64,000 bases of DNA, taken from contig NZ_CP092099.1 of the NCBI RefSeq assembly GCF_022259695.1, positions 2,683,501 to 2,747,500 of the forward strand. The letters are read 5' to 3'. The position numbers were made by a program, and so were the translations under genes. This stretch comes from Flaviramulus sp. BrNp1-15 (lineage in GTDB: Bacteria > Bacteroidota > Bacteroidia > Flavobacteriales > Flavobacteriaceae). Of the stretch, positions 56,273-64,000 are shown piece after piece. The notes beneath the pieces were generated by a model that worked only from the letters and a program-made list of their open reading frames with translations, did not search any database and had not been told where the DNA came from. The number at the start of each line of letters is the position of its first letter. The stretch's first letter is position 1.

Positions 56273-56577
56273 TAATGAGCTAAAATAACTCTTAAAATTA
56301 TACTTATATATTCTAGATAATTAAATATTTAAACTTTTTTAAAGACTTTTTAAATACAATACTAAAACAATAAGTTACATTATAAATTTACTCATTCATA
56401 TTAAATATATAATTGTTGAAAGATAGTCAAAATGACAATATAATCAATTGTGTAGTAAATTACATTCCTATCGCTCCTTCAAGCATTTTTAACAGTATTA
56501 AATTTTTAGTTTAAGCTAAAAAAAGTCATTCTGAGGAGCGCCTAAGCGCGACGAAAGAATCTGTTTTAAACTTATAT
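56273..56577. other. Intergenic gap with an imperfect inverted repeat
   Basis: AT-rich 305 bases upstream of the T9SS gene and downstream of the helicase gene. Near 56526-56564 lies GTCATTCTGAGGAGCGCC followed by TAAGCGCGACGAAAGAATC, an imperfect hairpin of a type common between flavobacterial genes, acting perhaps as terminator for the helicase. Nothing else recognised. Confidence 0.5.
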
Positions 56578-59022
56578 CTACTTCCTCAATTCCTCAACCA
56601 CCAAACGCAGCTCCCCATAACTATACTTATCATCCAACTGATGTTTTAAATCCGATAAATTCTCAAAGGTCGTCTTCGGAATAATAGCCTTCAACTCCTC
56701 ATAAAATTCAACCGACATCAAATCCGTAACCTTCACTTCACCCGTTGCTATAAAACTAGCCAAATGCCCAATAATCGTATTCACATTCAATTCACGAGCA
56801 TCAGCAATCTCGTCAATAGATATTCCAGATTTAAAAAGTGTTAATGATTCTTTTTTAGTATCTCCCTTTTTCCGTTTAGGCTTCTCAACATCAAAAATCT
56901 CAGCTTCAGCCGATGTTTCAATATCATGCTCATCACAATAGGCTTTAATCACTTTTAGAATTGCAGTACCATATTTTTCAACACGGGTTTTCCCCATACC
57001 ATTAACCTTCAACAACTCCTGTTTGTTGGTTGGTAAGGTCTCACACATGTCATACAAAGCCTTCTGAGTAAAAATCTGATAATGAATTAAATCTTTAGCA
57101 TCAGCAATATCATTTCTAAGGATGCGTAGTTTTTCAAAAAGTTCTACATTGCTTGTACCATCAATAACCTGTTTTCTAGGTTTCTTAGGCACCTCTTTCC
57201 CCATAAACACAGATTTAGCTCGAAGTTCCAAAACCCGTTCCGCTCCAAAACCATTAGCTAAACCTTTAAAATAAAGCAATTTAACCGACAGTAAATCTTC
57301 AAAAGCATCTAGGTTTTTAGTAAACTCACTACCAATAGCTTGATTATCTGTAGTAAAGGCAAACGTTTTTAAAGGCGTGGTAATTTTAGTTTCCGTTTCG
57401 GTTTTAAAATAGCCAATTCCCTTTTTAAAACGGTCTTGAATCACGTTATTCCCTTCAGGTAAACCATCCGTTTCAGCAAGTTGTTTCAATTGGGCATTAA
57501 ATCCGTTGGCCACTTTTAAAAAATTAGTCACCGTTTCTTTAATAGGTAAAAAGGTAGCTTCAACAGGACCTTGAATCACGGTTCTATTCTTATAAAAGAT
57601 ATCTAAAATCCTGTTCAACGGATACAAAAACTCATAAAAAGCAAACACTTCCGCAATCAAATCCAACTGAAAATTGGTCTGCGAATCTGCTAAAACCTGC
57701 TCATCGGGCGCATTTTGCTCCGCATTCTCATTAAACTGTGTAACATTGCCATCGCTAATAATCTGGCTCGAATGTATTTTACTCTTCAACACCAAACCTT
57801 CTAACGATTTACACCTACTCAACGCCACATAAGTTTGCCCATGCGCAAAAGCACCTTGCGCATCAATAATCGCCTTTTCAAAGGTTAAACCCTGGCTTTT
57901 ATGTATGGTAATACTCCACGCTAATCGCAATGGCATTTGGGTGTAACTCCCTATTTTTTCTTCAGTAATCGCTTTGGTTTCAGCATCAACACTATAATTA
58001 ATATTCTCCCAAATTTCGGGCGTTACGTTAATATTAAAATCATCATCAGGACAATGCACCACCACTTCATCGGCATCCAACAAAATCACCTTTCCTATTT
58101 TCCCGTTAAAGTAGCGTTTCTCTGGGCTGCTATCATTTTTTACAAACATGACCTGTGCTCCCACTTTAAGTTCCAATTGTTCTGCATTTGGGTACGCATA
58201 TTCAGGAAATTTCCCATCCACTTCCGCCTTATAAGTAAACGTCTTGGTGGTTAACTTCTCCAACTCTGCCCTATTGGTTGCTTCCGCTTTATTATTATGT
58301 GTGGTTAAACTTATGTAACCCGTATCAGGCTCGGGCGTAAAATCAGGTATAAACCGTTTATTTAATTCTACAGCAGCAGCTTCACTCAATCTATTTTTTC
58401 TAATTTCGTTTAAGATGTCTATAAATTTCGGATTCTCCTGCCTGTAAATATGCTTCAACTCAATAGTAATGGCGTTACATTGCTGAAACGCATGACTACT
58501 AAAAAAGAACCCATTGCTATACACATGCTTCAACAACTCCCACTCCTGCTCTTTTATAACTGGCGATAGTTGTTGTAAATCGCCAATCATTAACACCTGC
58601 ACGCCACCAAATACTTTGTTGCGGTCTCTAAAACGGCGCAAGGTTCTATCAATACCATCCAACAAATCGGCGCGCACCATACTAATCTCGTCAATCACCA
58701 ACAAGTCCATCGACTTAATAATATTAATCTTCGTCTTGCTAAACTTCCTATTAAAAACCTTGCTCGCATTCAAATCTGTATCAGGTAAAATAGGACCAAA
58801 AGGCATCTGAAAAAACGAATGTATCGTCACCCCTTTAGCATTAATCGCCGCCACACCCGTAGGCGCCACCACCACCAAGCGTTTTAAACTACTCATTTTC
58901 AAACGGTGTAAAAAAGTGGTTTTACCAGTCCCCGCCTTACCCGTTAAAAAAATCGATCGGTTGGTATTATTCACAAACGCCCACGCCAATTCCAGTTCCC
59001 TATTTTCAGCCATTAAACCCAT
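56578..59022 (-). CDS. PIF1-like superfamily 1 helicase with HRDC and HTH_40 C-terminus
   Basis: 814-aa ATPase. Walker A in LTGKAGTGKTTFLHRLK (about 25-41), Walker B in LLVIDEISMVRADLLDG, then the SF1B helicase core ending in AWSITIHKSQGLTFEKAI and YVALSRCKSLEGLVL. C-terminal part holds an HRDC-like domain (LLKVNGMGKTRVEKYG) and a helix-turn-helix (GISIDEIADARELNVNTIIG). Common in Bacteroidetes; PIF1 helicases resolve G-quadruplexes and stalled forks. MGLMAEN start; MAEN is an equal choice. Confidence 0.9.
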   Translation of the reverse strand: MGLMAENRELELAWAFVNNTNRSIFLTGKAGTGKTTFLHRLKMSSLKRLVVVAPTGVAAINAKGVTIHSFFQMPFGPILPDTDLNASKVFNRKFSKTKINIIKSMDLLVIDEISMVRADLLDGIDRTLRRFRDRNKVFGGVQVLMIGDLQQLSPVIKEQEWELLKHVYSNGFFFSSHAFQQCNAITIELKHIYRQENPKFIDILNEIRKNRLSEAAAVELNKRFIPDFTPEPDTGYISLTTHNNKAEATNRAELEKLTTKTFTYKAEVDGKFPEYAYPNAEQLELKVGAQVMFVKNDSSPEKRYFNGKIGKVILLDADEVVVHCPDDDFNINVTPEIWENINYSVDAETKAITEEKIGSYTQMPLRLAWSITIHKSQGLTFEKAIIDAQGAFAHGQTYVALSRCKSLEGLVLKSKIHSSQIISDGNVTQFNENAEQNAPDEQVLADSQTNFQLDLIAEVFAFYEFLYPLNRILDIFYKNRTVIQGPVEATFLPIKETVTNFLKVANGFNAQLKQLAETDGLPEGNNVIQDRFKKGIGYFKTETETKITTPLKTFAFTTDNQAIGSEFTKNLDAFEDLLSVKLLYFKGLANGFGAERVLELRAKSVFMGKEVPKKPRKQVIDGTSNVELFEKLRILRNDIADAKDLIHYQIFTQKALYDMCETLPTNKQELLKVNGMGKTRVEKYGTAILKVIKAYCDEHDIETSAEAEIFDVEKPKRKKGDTKKESLTLFKSGISIDEIADARELNVNTIIGHLASFIATGEVKVTDLMSVEFYEELKAIIPKTTFENLSDLKHQLDDKYSYGELRLVVEELRK

Positions 59023-59114
59023 TAAAAATTTAGAATTTCAAGATAATAATTTGTCTTATGTTTTGGGTGGTTTTTTAAATTTAAAATTAAACAATAAACA
59101 GCCTGTGGCTGTTA

Positions 59115-59301
59115 TAAAGTGTATAACTATTTAAAAACTGCGCTAGAAGTTTATCCTGAGCGCAGTCGAAGGGTTACTAGTTTTGGCTCAATGCGCGCCT
59201 CGCCAAAAGCTAACCACTGCTATCGCTCCCGCAACTTATCAGCCAAGGCTACGTTTTTTTACAAAAAATGTAGACAATACTCCGTTGTACAACAATCTAT
59301 A
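59115..59301 (+). repeat. Degenerate cassette-type repeat before the adenine methylase gene
   Basis: Ends in CCGTTGTACAAC (59284-59295), the same core as the inner edges of repeats R1 and R2, and contains CCCGCAACTT (also in R3) and a hairpin TTTTGGC/GCCAAAA (59182-59208). A GAGCGCAGTCGAAGG repeat (59159-59173) seems inserted in the left half. The whole 59023-59355 gap has no other gene; a 76-codon frame through it (59119-59349) is only repeat read-through. Confidence 0.6.
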
Positions 59302-59355
59302 TATTCTCAATTTTGTAAAGCGAAATTTTTTTTATACAATAAAGTTTAATTATTT

Positions 59356-59832
59356 ATGAACACTTCATTTGAGAAATCAAAAAACTCTAAAGTAGAATGG
59401 CTAACTCCACCAGATTTAGTTAAAAAATTAGGAAGTTTTGATTTAGACCCATGCGCTCCAGTCGATGCTCCATTCTATCATGCTAAAAATTATTACACAA
59501 TTAAACAAAATGGCTTATCAAAAGAATGGAGAGGTAGAGTTTATTGCAATCCTCCTTATGGAAAAGGTATGGAACTTTGGCTTAAAAAATTGAAATGTCA
59601 TGGCAATGGAATAGCCTTAATATTTGCCAGAACTGAAACAAAATGCTTTTTTAATCATGTTTGGGATTCTGCTGATGCCTTACTTTTTGTAAAAGGTAGG
59701 ATTAAGTTTTACCATATTACAGGAGTACAGGCAGGAACACCAGGAGCACCAAGCGTATTTATTGCATACGGTAAAGAAAATGCAAAAGCTCTGAAAGATT
59801 CAGGGATACAGGGGAAGTATCTTGATTTATAA
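59356..59832 (+). CDS. Phage-type DNA N6-adenine methyltransferase (Dam-like, PF05869 family)
   Basis: 158-aa SAM-dependent methylase of the kind found in phages and islands. Start VEWLTPPDLVKKLGSFDLDP (about 14-33) with DPCAPVDAPF; catalytic motif IV is YCNPPYGKGMELW (NPPY, adenine N6); KGRIKFY and GTPGAPSVFIAYG follow. Its target cannot be read; relatives include GATC methylases. It is convergent with a DpnI-type gene, which would be toxic with GATC methylation, so its specificity or expression matters. A cassette-type repeat precedes it. Confidence 0.88.
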   Translation: MNTSFEKSKNSKVEWLTPPDLVKKLGSFDLDPCAPVDAPFYHAKNYYTIKQNGLSKEWRGRVYCNPPYGKGMELWLKKLKCHGNGIALIFARTETKCFFNHVWDSADALLFVKGRIKFYHITGVQAGTPGAPSVFIAYGKENAKALKDSGIQGKYLDL

Positions 59833-60036
59833 TTATATTATTTCGTAAATTATGAATTCTGCTACATTAAATTCAGCATCAAGAATCCAGTCATTTTCTA
59901 TTAATAATTTCTTTAATGCTTGATCAGAATTATTAACATTTTCAACTATACCAATAACTTGTAGATTTTCTACAATTTGATTTTGATTTGGAGCTAAAGT
60001 TTCCCCTTCTGGTGTGATTATAATGAATTTTTTCAT
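59833..60036 (-). CDS. Small acidic protein downstream of dpnI
   Basis: 67-aa acidic protein: MKKFIIITPEGETLAPNQ, then NLQVIGIVENVNNSDQALKKL and a C-terminal FNVAEFIIYEI. No cysteine, no signal. It overlaps the end of the DpnI gene by four bases (ATGA-type), so it is translated with it. DpnI loci of streptococci also carry a small downstream gene (dpnD) of unknown role; I cannot show homology, but position and size are similar. Confidence 0.7.
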   Translation of the reverse strand: MKKFIIITPEGETLAPNQNQIVENLQVIGIVENVNNSDQALKKLLIENDWILDAEFNVAEFIIYEII

Positions 60037-60809
60037 AAAGTAATCTTCTTATAAATACCTCTACTTTTAAATTCAATTAGACCTTTATCTCTTAAAAGTT
60101 GTAATTGTTGCCTAATTTTATCTCTAATGAAATTATTACCCGGATATTTTAATTTAAGTTGATTTTCAAATTTATAAATATCATTCAAAGTAAAACTATC
60201 ATTTTTAATAGCATCTACACAATTCATAATATCTAAAATCCAACCTTTAGAATTAACTTTTTTAGTCTTTAAAAATTCTGTTCTCTTCCATTTTGATTGA
60301 ACTTTAACTTTTGATATTATTTCAGAATTTTTAACAAGAAAAATTCTTCCGTTTTCGGGTATTTTTTTTAAATCAATATTACAACCAACCCAACCAGCTC
60401 TTCTCGCATTATCAGATAAAGGCTTTCTTTTTTCAATAATATCAGAAATAAAATAATGTTTAGGAATAATCATAAAGTTATTTACTTTCCATTTTGTTTT
60501 ATCATATGTCAAGAAGAAAAAATTAGGATTTTGAATTGAATTGATTCTTTTTATCATTGTATTATAAGCACCATCTACTATTTTGCTCCCTACTTTTATA
60601 CCTCTTTTACTTTTTAATTCGAATTGTTCTAAACAGGAATTACAATAGAAATCAGCAACAGGCTTATTGTTTTCATATTCAATAAGTGAAATTTCACCAC
60701 AATTAGGGCAATAACTATTATTCTTCACCCAATCTTCTGTCAACACTCGTGCTATTTGAGAATTGCTTATATAGTCATTCGTTGAAGTAATATTGAAAGA
60801 TAAATCCAT
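60033..60809 (-). CDS. DpnI-like methyl-directed type IIM restriction endonuclease
   Basis: 258 aa from ATG 60809 (MDLSFNITSTNDY); 11 extra codons upstream in frame belong to the dam remnant. Closely matches R.DpnI: SNSQIARVLTEDWV, zinc cysteines CPNC and CNSC, PD-(D/E)xK residues in ADFYCN and EQFELKSKRG, DGAYNTMIKRI, NFFFLTYDKTKW, RRAGWVGCNID, and the C-terminal winged helix RDKIRQQLQLLRDKGLIEFK that reads methylated GATC. DpnI cuts only Gm6ATC. One base separates it from the truncated dam. Confidence 0.95.
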   Translation of the reverse strand: MDLSFNITSTNDYISNSQIARVLTEDWVKNNSYCPNCGEISLIEYENNKPVADFYCNSCLEQFELKSKRGIKVGSKIVDGAYNTMIKRINSIQNPNFFFLTYDKTKWKVNNFMIIPKHYFISDIIEKRKPLSDNARRAGWVGCNIDLKKIPENGRIFLVKNSEIISKVKVQSKWKRTEFLKTKKVNSKGWILDIMNCVDAIKNDSFTLNDIYKFENQLKLKYPGNNFIRDKIRQQLQLLRDKGLIEFKSRGIYKKITL

Positions 60810-60810
60810 T

Positions 60811-61383
60811 TTAAGCAGCAGTTGGAAAAGAGACTTTATCATTTGTATAAACTCCTTTATTTAATAGCTGACAAGTTGCTAATAAATTTTCTTCATCACA
60901 AATTAGAGCTGTTTTATAACTCCCTATGGGAACATTAAATCCATTAGATTTATTCACTCTATATAAACCATTAAAACATGTTCTGTTCAAAAAGATAAAT
61001 AAAGAAGCTTGTACTACATTATCTGATTCACGAGTATTAAATAAAGTTCTTTTTTCATAATAATATTCCTTTCTCCCATCAATATCATTTATAAACTTAT
61101 GATATTGTGATTGCCATTCATCTAATTGTTCAATTACTTCTCGAACATTATTTCTAATTGTGATATATGTATTTGTAAGATCTGTGTTAATATCATTTAT
61201 AACAGCTTTTTTTATATTAGGATATTTATTAAGCATCCAAAACATTACTGCTCCACTACCTACAAAAGGTTCAATGAAAGTAAATTCTTTTTTCTTAAAA
61301 TCTTGTGGTAAAGAGTTTTTAATTTCATTAATTAGTTGGCTTTTTCCACCAGCCCATTTAAGAAACGGTTTTGCTGTTTTCAA
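60811..61383 (-). pseudogene. Truncated Dam-type (D12) adenine methyltransferase
   Basis: 190 aa; the family is about 270-285. N-terminal parts are intact: AKPFLKWAGGKSQLI (motif X/I), FIEPFVGSGAVMFWML (SAM), INDINTDLTNTYI, and ASLFIFLNRTCFNGLYRVN with GFNVPIGSYK. The frame stops after NDKVSFPTAA, before the catalytic DPPY motif expected near residue 190-195, and the DpnI start follows after one base, so about 80-90 C-terminal residues are missing. It should be unable to methylate. A stand-alone truncated protein acting otherwise cannot be excluded. Confidence 0.88.
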
Positions 61384-61539
61384 TTATTCAGGTTTTATAT
61401 TTCTCAAATATAGCAAGTATAAATTCAATATGAATTGATGAGTTATCAAAGTTTTTAACACAAATAACTTCATTATCCCTGTAAAAGATATTATTTGTTT
61501 TTGAATACAAAAAACTCTTAAGAAATAAATGCTAAGTAT

Positions 61540-62877
61540 TTATAAATTAACTAACACCTTTCTAATTATCTTTTGAATATCGTTATTATCCTTTTGCGGT
61601 ATTAAAAAAGGTTCTAAATCTTGGGTGTTATTAATGTGTTCTGTTTTATCTATAAAACCATAACCTAAATAGGTACCTTTTTCAATCATAATAAAGGCAT
61701 CTTCTTGGGCGTGTCTGCCTTTTTGTTTTAAAACAACATCTTTACTGTTGTTATTTAGGCTGTCTATAGCTTGTAACACGCGTTGGTTATACTGCTCATA
61801 AGGTTCTTGGTCTTTACAAATGCCTTTACAGGTATGTATTTTAAAATGGTTGCAGCTGGCAACAGCTTCTTGTAAATGGCAATATTTTGGGCAGAGTTCA
61901 AACTGGCTACACAACTGTTCTATATGTTGGCGGCATTCGGTTATAGAGTTTAAAGTCAGTATTGGGTTTGGTGTGGCTTTAAGTGTATTATATGCCATAT
62001 GTATAATGCCTTTTCGGTCGGTATAACTAAAAATAGCATACATTTTCGTGGCACGTTTTGCCACTTGGTTGTATTCTGGGTAATGCTGTTTAATGGCAGC
62101 ATCTTCCATAAGTAACGCTATAAGTTCGGTACCAGAAAGTGCAAAGTCTATATGGGCAGTCTCTCTACACATAGCCAAAGATTTCTTAGTTTTACTATAA
62201 AAATGACTTAGTACACGCTTTTTTATGTCTTTAGCTTTACCAACATAAATAATTTTACCCTTTTTGTTTTTAAAATAATACACACCAGGTGTGTTTGGTA
62301 AATTATTAAAAACCGCCGTTGGTAAATGTGATGGTAATGTCGCTTCTTTAGATGATTTTTTTAAAAACTCATTAAATACCGTTTCCGCTTGTTCTTGACT
62401 AAGTAAGCGCTCAAACAAAATAACGGTAGCTTCAGCATCGCCTCTAGCCCGGTGTCGGTCAACAATATGAATATCTAAAGCATTACTAAGTTTTCCTAAA
62501 CTATACGATTTATGTCCAGGAATCAGTTTTCTAGCTAACCGTATGGTACACAATTTTTTTCTGTTAAAATCTATATTTATGGCTTTAAATTCATTTCTAA
62601 TAGCGTTGTAATCGAAATTTACATTATGTGCTACAAAAATGCAGTTTTCGGTAAAAGATAAAATGGTGTTGGCGATTTCAGAAAATGTAGGAGCATCAGC
62701 AACCATACCATTATCAATACCTGTAAGCGCAGTAATATAATCTGGAATTAATAGCTCCGGATTAATTAAAGAGGTAAACTCATCTATAATTTGAGTACCA
62801 TCATACTTAAAAATAGATATTTCGGTAAGCTTATTACTTCTTCCTGTGGTTTCAACATCTATAATCGTGTAAATCAT
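61540..62877 (-). CDS. DnaQ-like exonuclease with GIY-YIG nuclease domain
   Basis: 445-aa two-nuclease protein. N-terminal DEDD 3'-5' exonuclease: MIYTIIDVETTG (Exo I), FVAHNVNFDYNAIRNEF (Exo II), HRARGDAEATVILF (Exo III, H-x-A-x4-D type) up to about 165. A UvrC/Cho-type GIY-YIG domain follows, LPNTPGVYYFKNKKGKIIYVGKAKDIKKRV (quoted in part) near 205-235. This fusion occurs in many Bacteroidetes and is thought to act in DNA repair. The C-terminus has a Cys-rich stretch (FELCPKYCHLQEAVASC). Confidence 0.92.
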   Translation of the reverse strand: MIYTIIDVETTGRSNKLTEISIFKYDGTQIIDEFTSLINPELLIPDYITALTGIDNGMVADAPTFSEIANTILSFTENCIFVAHNVNFDYNAIRNEFKAINIDFNRKKLCTIRLARKLIPGHKSYSLGKLSNALDIHIVDRHRARGDAEATVILFERLLSQEQAETVFNEFLKKSSKEATLPSHLPTAVFNNLPNTPGVYYFKNKKGKIIYVGKAKDIKKRVLSHFYSKTKKSLAMCRETAHIDFALSGTELIALLMEDAAIKQHYPEYNQVAKRATKMYAIFSYTDRKGIIHMAYNTLKATPNPILTLNSITECRQHIEQLCSQFELCPKYCHLQEAVASCNHFKIHTCKGICKDQEPYEQYNQRVLQAIDSLNNNSKDVVLKQKGRHAQEDAFIMIEKGTYLGYGFIDKTEHINNTQDLEPFLIPQKDNNDIQKIIRKVLVNL

Positions 62878-62996
62878 TTTAAATTTATTCTGAGGCTTTT
62901 AATGGTATCTAAGAATTTTAAAGATATTAATAAATAAGATAAATTATAGAATATAAAATAAGCTGTTATCCTTTTGGGTTAAATTATTAGTTAGAA
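62878..62996. other. Start of the repeat-filled gap before the rRNA operon
   Basis: The 62878-63539 gap holds no ORF of note. This first part is plain AT-rich sequence downstream of nothing and upstream of the exonuclease gene on its minus strand, so its promoter should be here. Confidence 0.4.
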
Positions 62997-63117
62997 TGTC
63001 AGTTCGAGTGATTCCGATATACATCGGAATCGTATCGAGAACTCTTTTTTAAGCTTAAACCCCTATTCTCGATACAAATTTCACTCATTTCAATCGTTAA
63101 ATTCACTCGAATTGACA
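62997..63117. repeat. Dispersed palindromic element, copy 2
   Basis: TGTCAGTTCGAGTGA (left) and TTCACTCGAATTGACA (right) are near-perfect inverted ends; GTATCGAGAA pairs with TTCTCGATAC, and ATTCCGAT/ATCGGAAT forms an inner hairpin. Same family as 52703-52811. A GAGCGCAGTCGAA tag follows at 63220-63232. Confidence 0.78.
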
Positions 63118-63291
63118 GAATGTATCAAAACATGACATGTAATGATGATAAAATAAATAATTCAGTATAGCCTAAAAAAGGTTGTCTTAAAAAGTATAGG
63201 TTAACGAAATGTCACATTGAGCGCAGTCGAAATGCTATAAAATCTAGATACTAAAAAGCTCCATATAAAAAATATAAAGTACTTAAAAAAA

Positions 63292-63337
63292 GGCAACGAC
63301 TCTACGCTCTCCAAATACAGTACCATCGGCTCTAATA
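63292..63337 (-). pseudogene. Decayed 5S rRNA 3'-end copy A
   Basis: GGCAACGACT-CTACGCTCTCC and CAGTACCATCGGCTCTAAT align with the end of the real 5S at 63540-63641 with several substitutions. Only the 3' part, about 46 bases, remains. Confidence 0.7.
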
Positions 63338-63375
63338 GATTAGATTGTTTTTAGTTCAGTTTATCGCAAAAAAAA

Positions 63376-63404
63376 ATCCTCAATCTAAAAATTAGATTGA
63401 GGAT
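63376..63404 (-). terminator. Terminator downstream of 5S copy B
   Basis: Stem ATCCTCAATCTA/TAGATTGAGGAT with loop AAAAT; on the minus strand it is followed by a T-run (A-run at 63368-63376 on +). A second, redundant rRNA terminator. Confidence 0.8.
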
Positions 63405-63412
63405 TCAAAAAA

Positions 63413-63458
63413 GGCAACGTCTCTACGCTCTCCTAATGTATTACCATTGGTGCCGATG
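63413..63458 (-). pseudogene. Decayed 5S rRNA 3'-end copy B
   Basis: GGCAACGTCTCTACGCTCTCC and ACCATTGGTGCC match the end of 5S with substitutions; about 46 bases only. It lies between two terminators, each downstream of a 5S-like end, a tandem-duplicated unit. Confidence 0.7.
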
Positions 63459-63504
63459 GTATAACTTTAAATATTTCTGAGTTATTTCACCATATGCCAA
63501 AAAA

Positions 63505-63530
63505 AACCCTTCATATTTCTATGAAGGGTT
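63505..63530 (-). terminator. rRNA operon terminator after 5S
   Basis: AACCCTTCATA/TATGAAGGGTT stem; read on the minus strand it is followed by eight T. Confidence 0.85.
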
Positions 63531-63539
63531 TCCAAAAAA

Positions 63540-63641
63540 GGCAACGACCTACTCTCCCACAAATGCAGTACCATCGGCGCTAATGGGCTTAACTTCTCTG
63601 TTCGGAATGGTAAGAGGTGAGCCCCATCGCTATAACCACCT
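63540..63641 (-). rRNA. rrf: 5S ribosomal RNA
   Basis: On the minus strand it reads GGTGGTTATAGCGATGGGGC, then CACCTCTTACCATTCCGAAC and AGAAGTTAAGCCCATTAGCG, ending GGGAGAGTAGGTCGTTGCC: the canonical 5S with CCGAAC loop and complementary ends. Ends are approximate. It lies about 180 bases downstream of 23S. Confidence 0.93.
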
Positions 63642-63823
63642 TAAATTTTAAGTTAACAGTTAATAAGTTATAGTTAACAGTCTTTAAACTGTTCGTTTTT
63701 AACTTTTAGTTGTTAACTGCAGCTTTTGCTGCAAATATCTTAACATATTGAAAAAAGGACGATAATCGTCGCTATACATGAACTTATTAATAATTGTATT
63801 GAACTTATAAAAAAACAGGCGTA

Positions 63824-64000
63824 CAATAAGCCTATGGGTTATTAGTACTACTCGGCTATGACATTACTGCCTTTACACCTATAGCCTATCAACGTGGTCA
63901 TCTTCCACGACCCTTTAAAGAAATCTCATCTTGTGGTGGGTTTCGCGCTTATATGCTTTCAGCGCTTATCCCTTCCCAACGTAGCTACTCAGCAATGCTC
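63824..64000 (-). rRNA. rrl: 23S ribosomal RNA, 3' end (partial)
   Basis: Reverse complement carries the conserved end of 23S, including GAGCATTGCTGAGTAGCTAC, GTTGGGAAGGGATAAGCGCT, GAAAGCATATAAGCGCGAAA and GAGTAGTACTAATAACCC. The gene continues beyond the window; its 3' end near 63824 is estimated. Confidence 0.95.

Noticed and set aside
59119..59349. A 76-codon open frame starting MYNYLKTALEVYPERSRR
   Set aside because: It runs through dispersed repeats (GAGCGCAGTCGAA gives PERSRR) and the cassette-type repeat; a well-known kind of spurious ORF, not a gene.
60811..61383. Functional Dam with frameshifted C-terminus
   Set aside because: The dpnI start follows after one base and no DPPY motif occurs in any frame there, so sequence is deleted, not frame-shifted.

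Overview
This is an AT-rich chromosome segment from a member of the Flavobacteriaceae (Bacteroidetes), most likely marine. Evidence: promoters of the Bacteroidetes form TTG-N19-TAnnTTTG (before the tRNA, hupB-like, rplS and other genes), no clear Shine-Dalgarno sites, type IX secretion C-termini of types A and B, a TonB receptor paired with a DUF4249 lipoprotein, and families largely confined to Bacteroidetes (DUF4290, Lacal_2735, DUF6095). Species cannot be named from the sequence alone.

Layout. 1-2857: tail of a transporter, a Gfo/Idh/MocA oxidoreductase, a membrane protein/XRE regulator pair and a secreted DUF2911 protein. 3204-17509: a 14-kb light-response and photoprotection island, all on the + strand. 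It holds a TetR-like regulator, an ABC1 kinase, a flavin reductase, an SDR-DUF2867 protein, a DUF2256 zinc protein, a DASH cryptochrome, an iron-sulfur (6-4)-type photolyase, a divergent cryptochrome, an unknown gene, a DUF2805 protein, GTP cyclohydrolase I, two tandem small paralogues, an SDR lacking its catalytic Tyr, glutathione peroxidase, a Lacal_2735 protein, TspO, an SRPBCC protein and a class I CPD photolyase. The two transcription start regions (before 3263 and before 11802) share the same palindrome GTTTAAC-N14-GTTAAAC, exactly 6 bases before a -7 box and with no -33 box, so the island looks like one regulon. Formate-THF ligase follows.

19401-27957: housekeeping genes (murA, DUF4290, DUF493, an NTPase, recQ, fmt, HU, YqgE, an aminodeoxychorismate-lyase-like aminotransferase, a START-like protein). 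28089-31610: accessory region. A tRNA-Met is followed by a tyrosine recombinase that has lost its catalytic domain, then three single-gene cassettes, each preceded by a 144-147 bp imperfectly palindromic repeat, an arrangement resembling integron cassettes; a DUF1877 gene closes it.

31707-52587: mostly core genes (guaB, an FMN-binding protein with a membrane partner and a porin, HMG-CoA lyase-like, two T9SS-exported proteins, pyrD, pepT, trmD, rplS, monomeric icd, a TonB receptor/DUF4249 pair, murQ). Between rplS and icd lies an 850-bp gap with a promoter, nested helices and a terminator that looks like a roughly 500-nt structured RNA. 52827-59022: DinB-like, a large T9SS type B protein and a PIF1-like helicase.

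59023-61383: restriction/methylation island with a phage-type adenine methylase, convergent to a DpnI homologue that directly follows a dam gene cut off before its catalytic DPPY motif. 61540-62877: exonuclease/GIY-YIG protein. The window ends in an rRNA operon on the minus strand (3' end of 23S and 5S), with two decayed 5S 3'-end copies and a duplicated terminator downstream. Dispersed palindromic repeats recur through the intergenic gaps.
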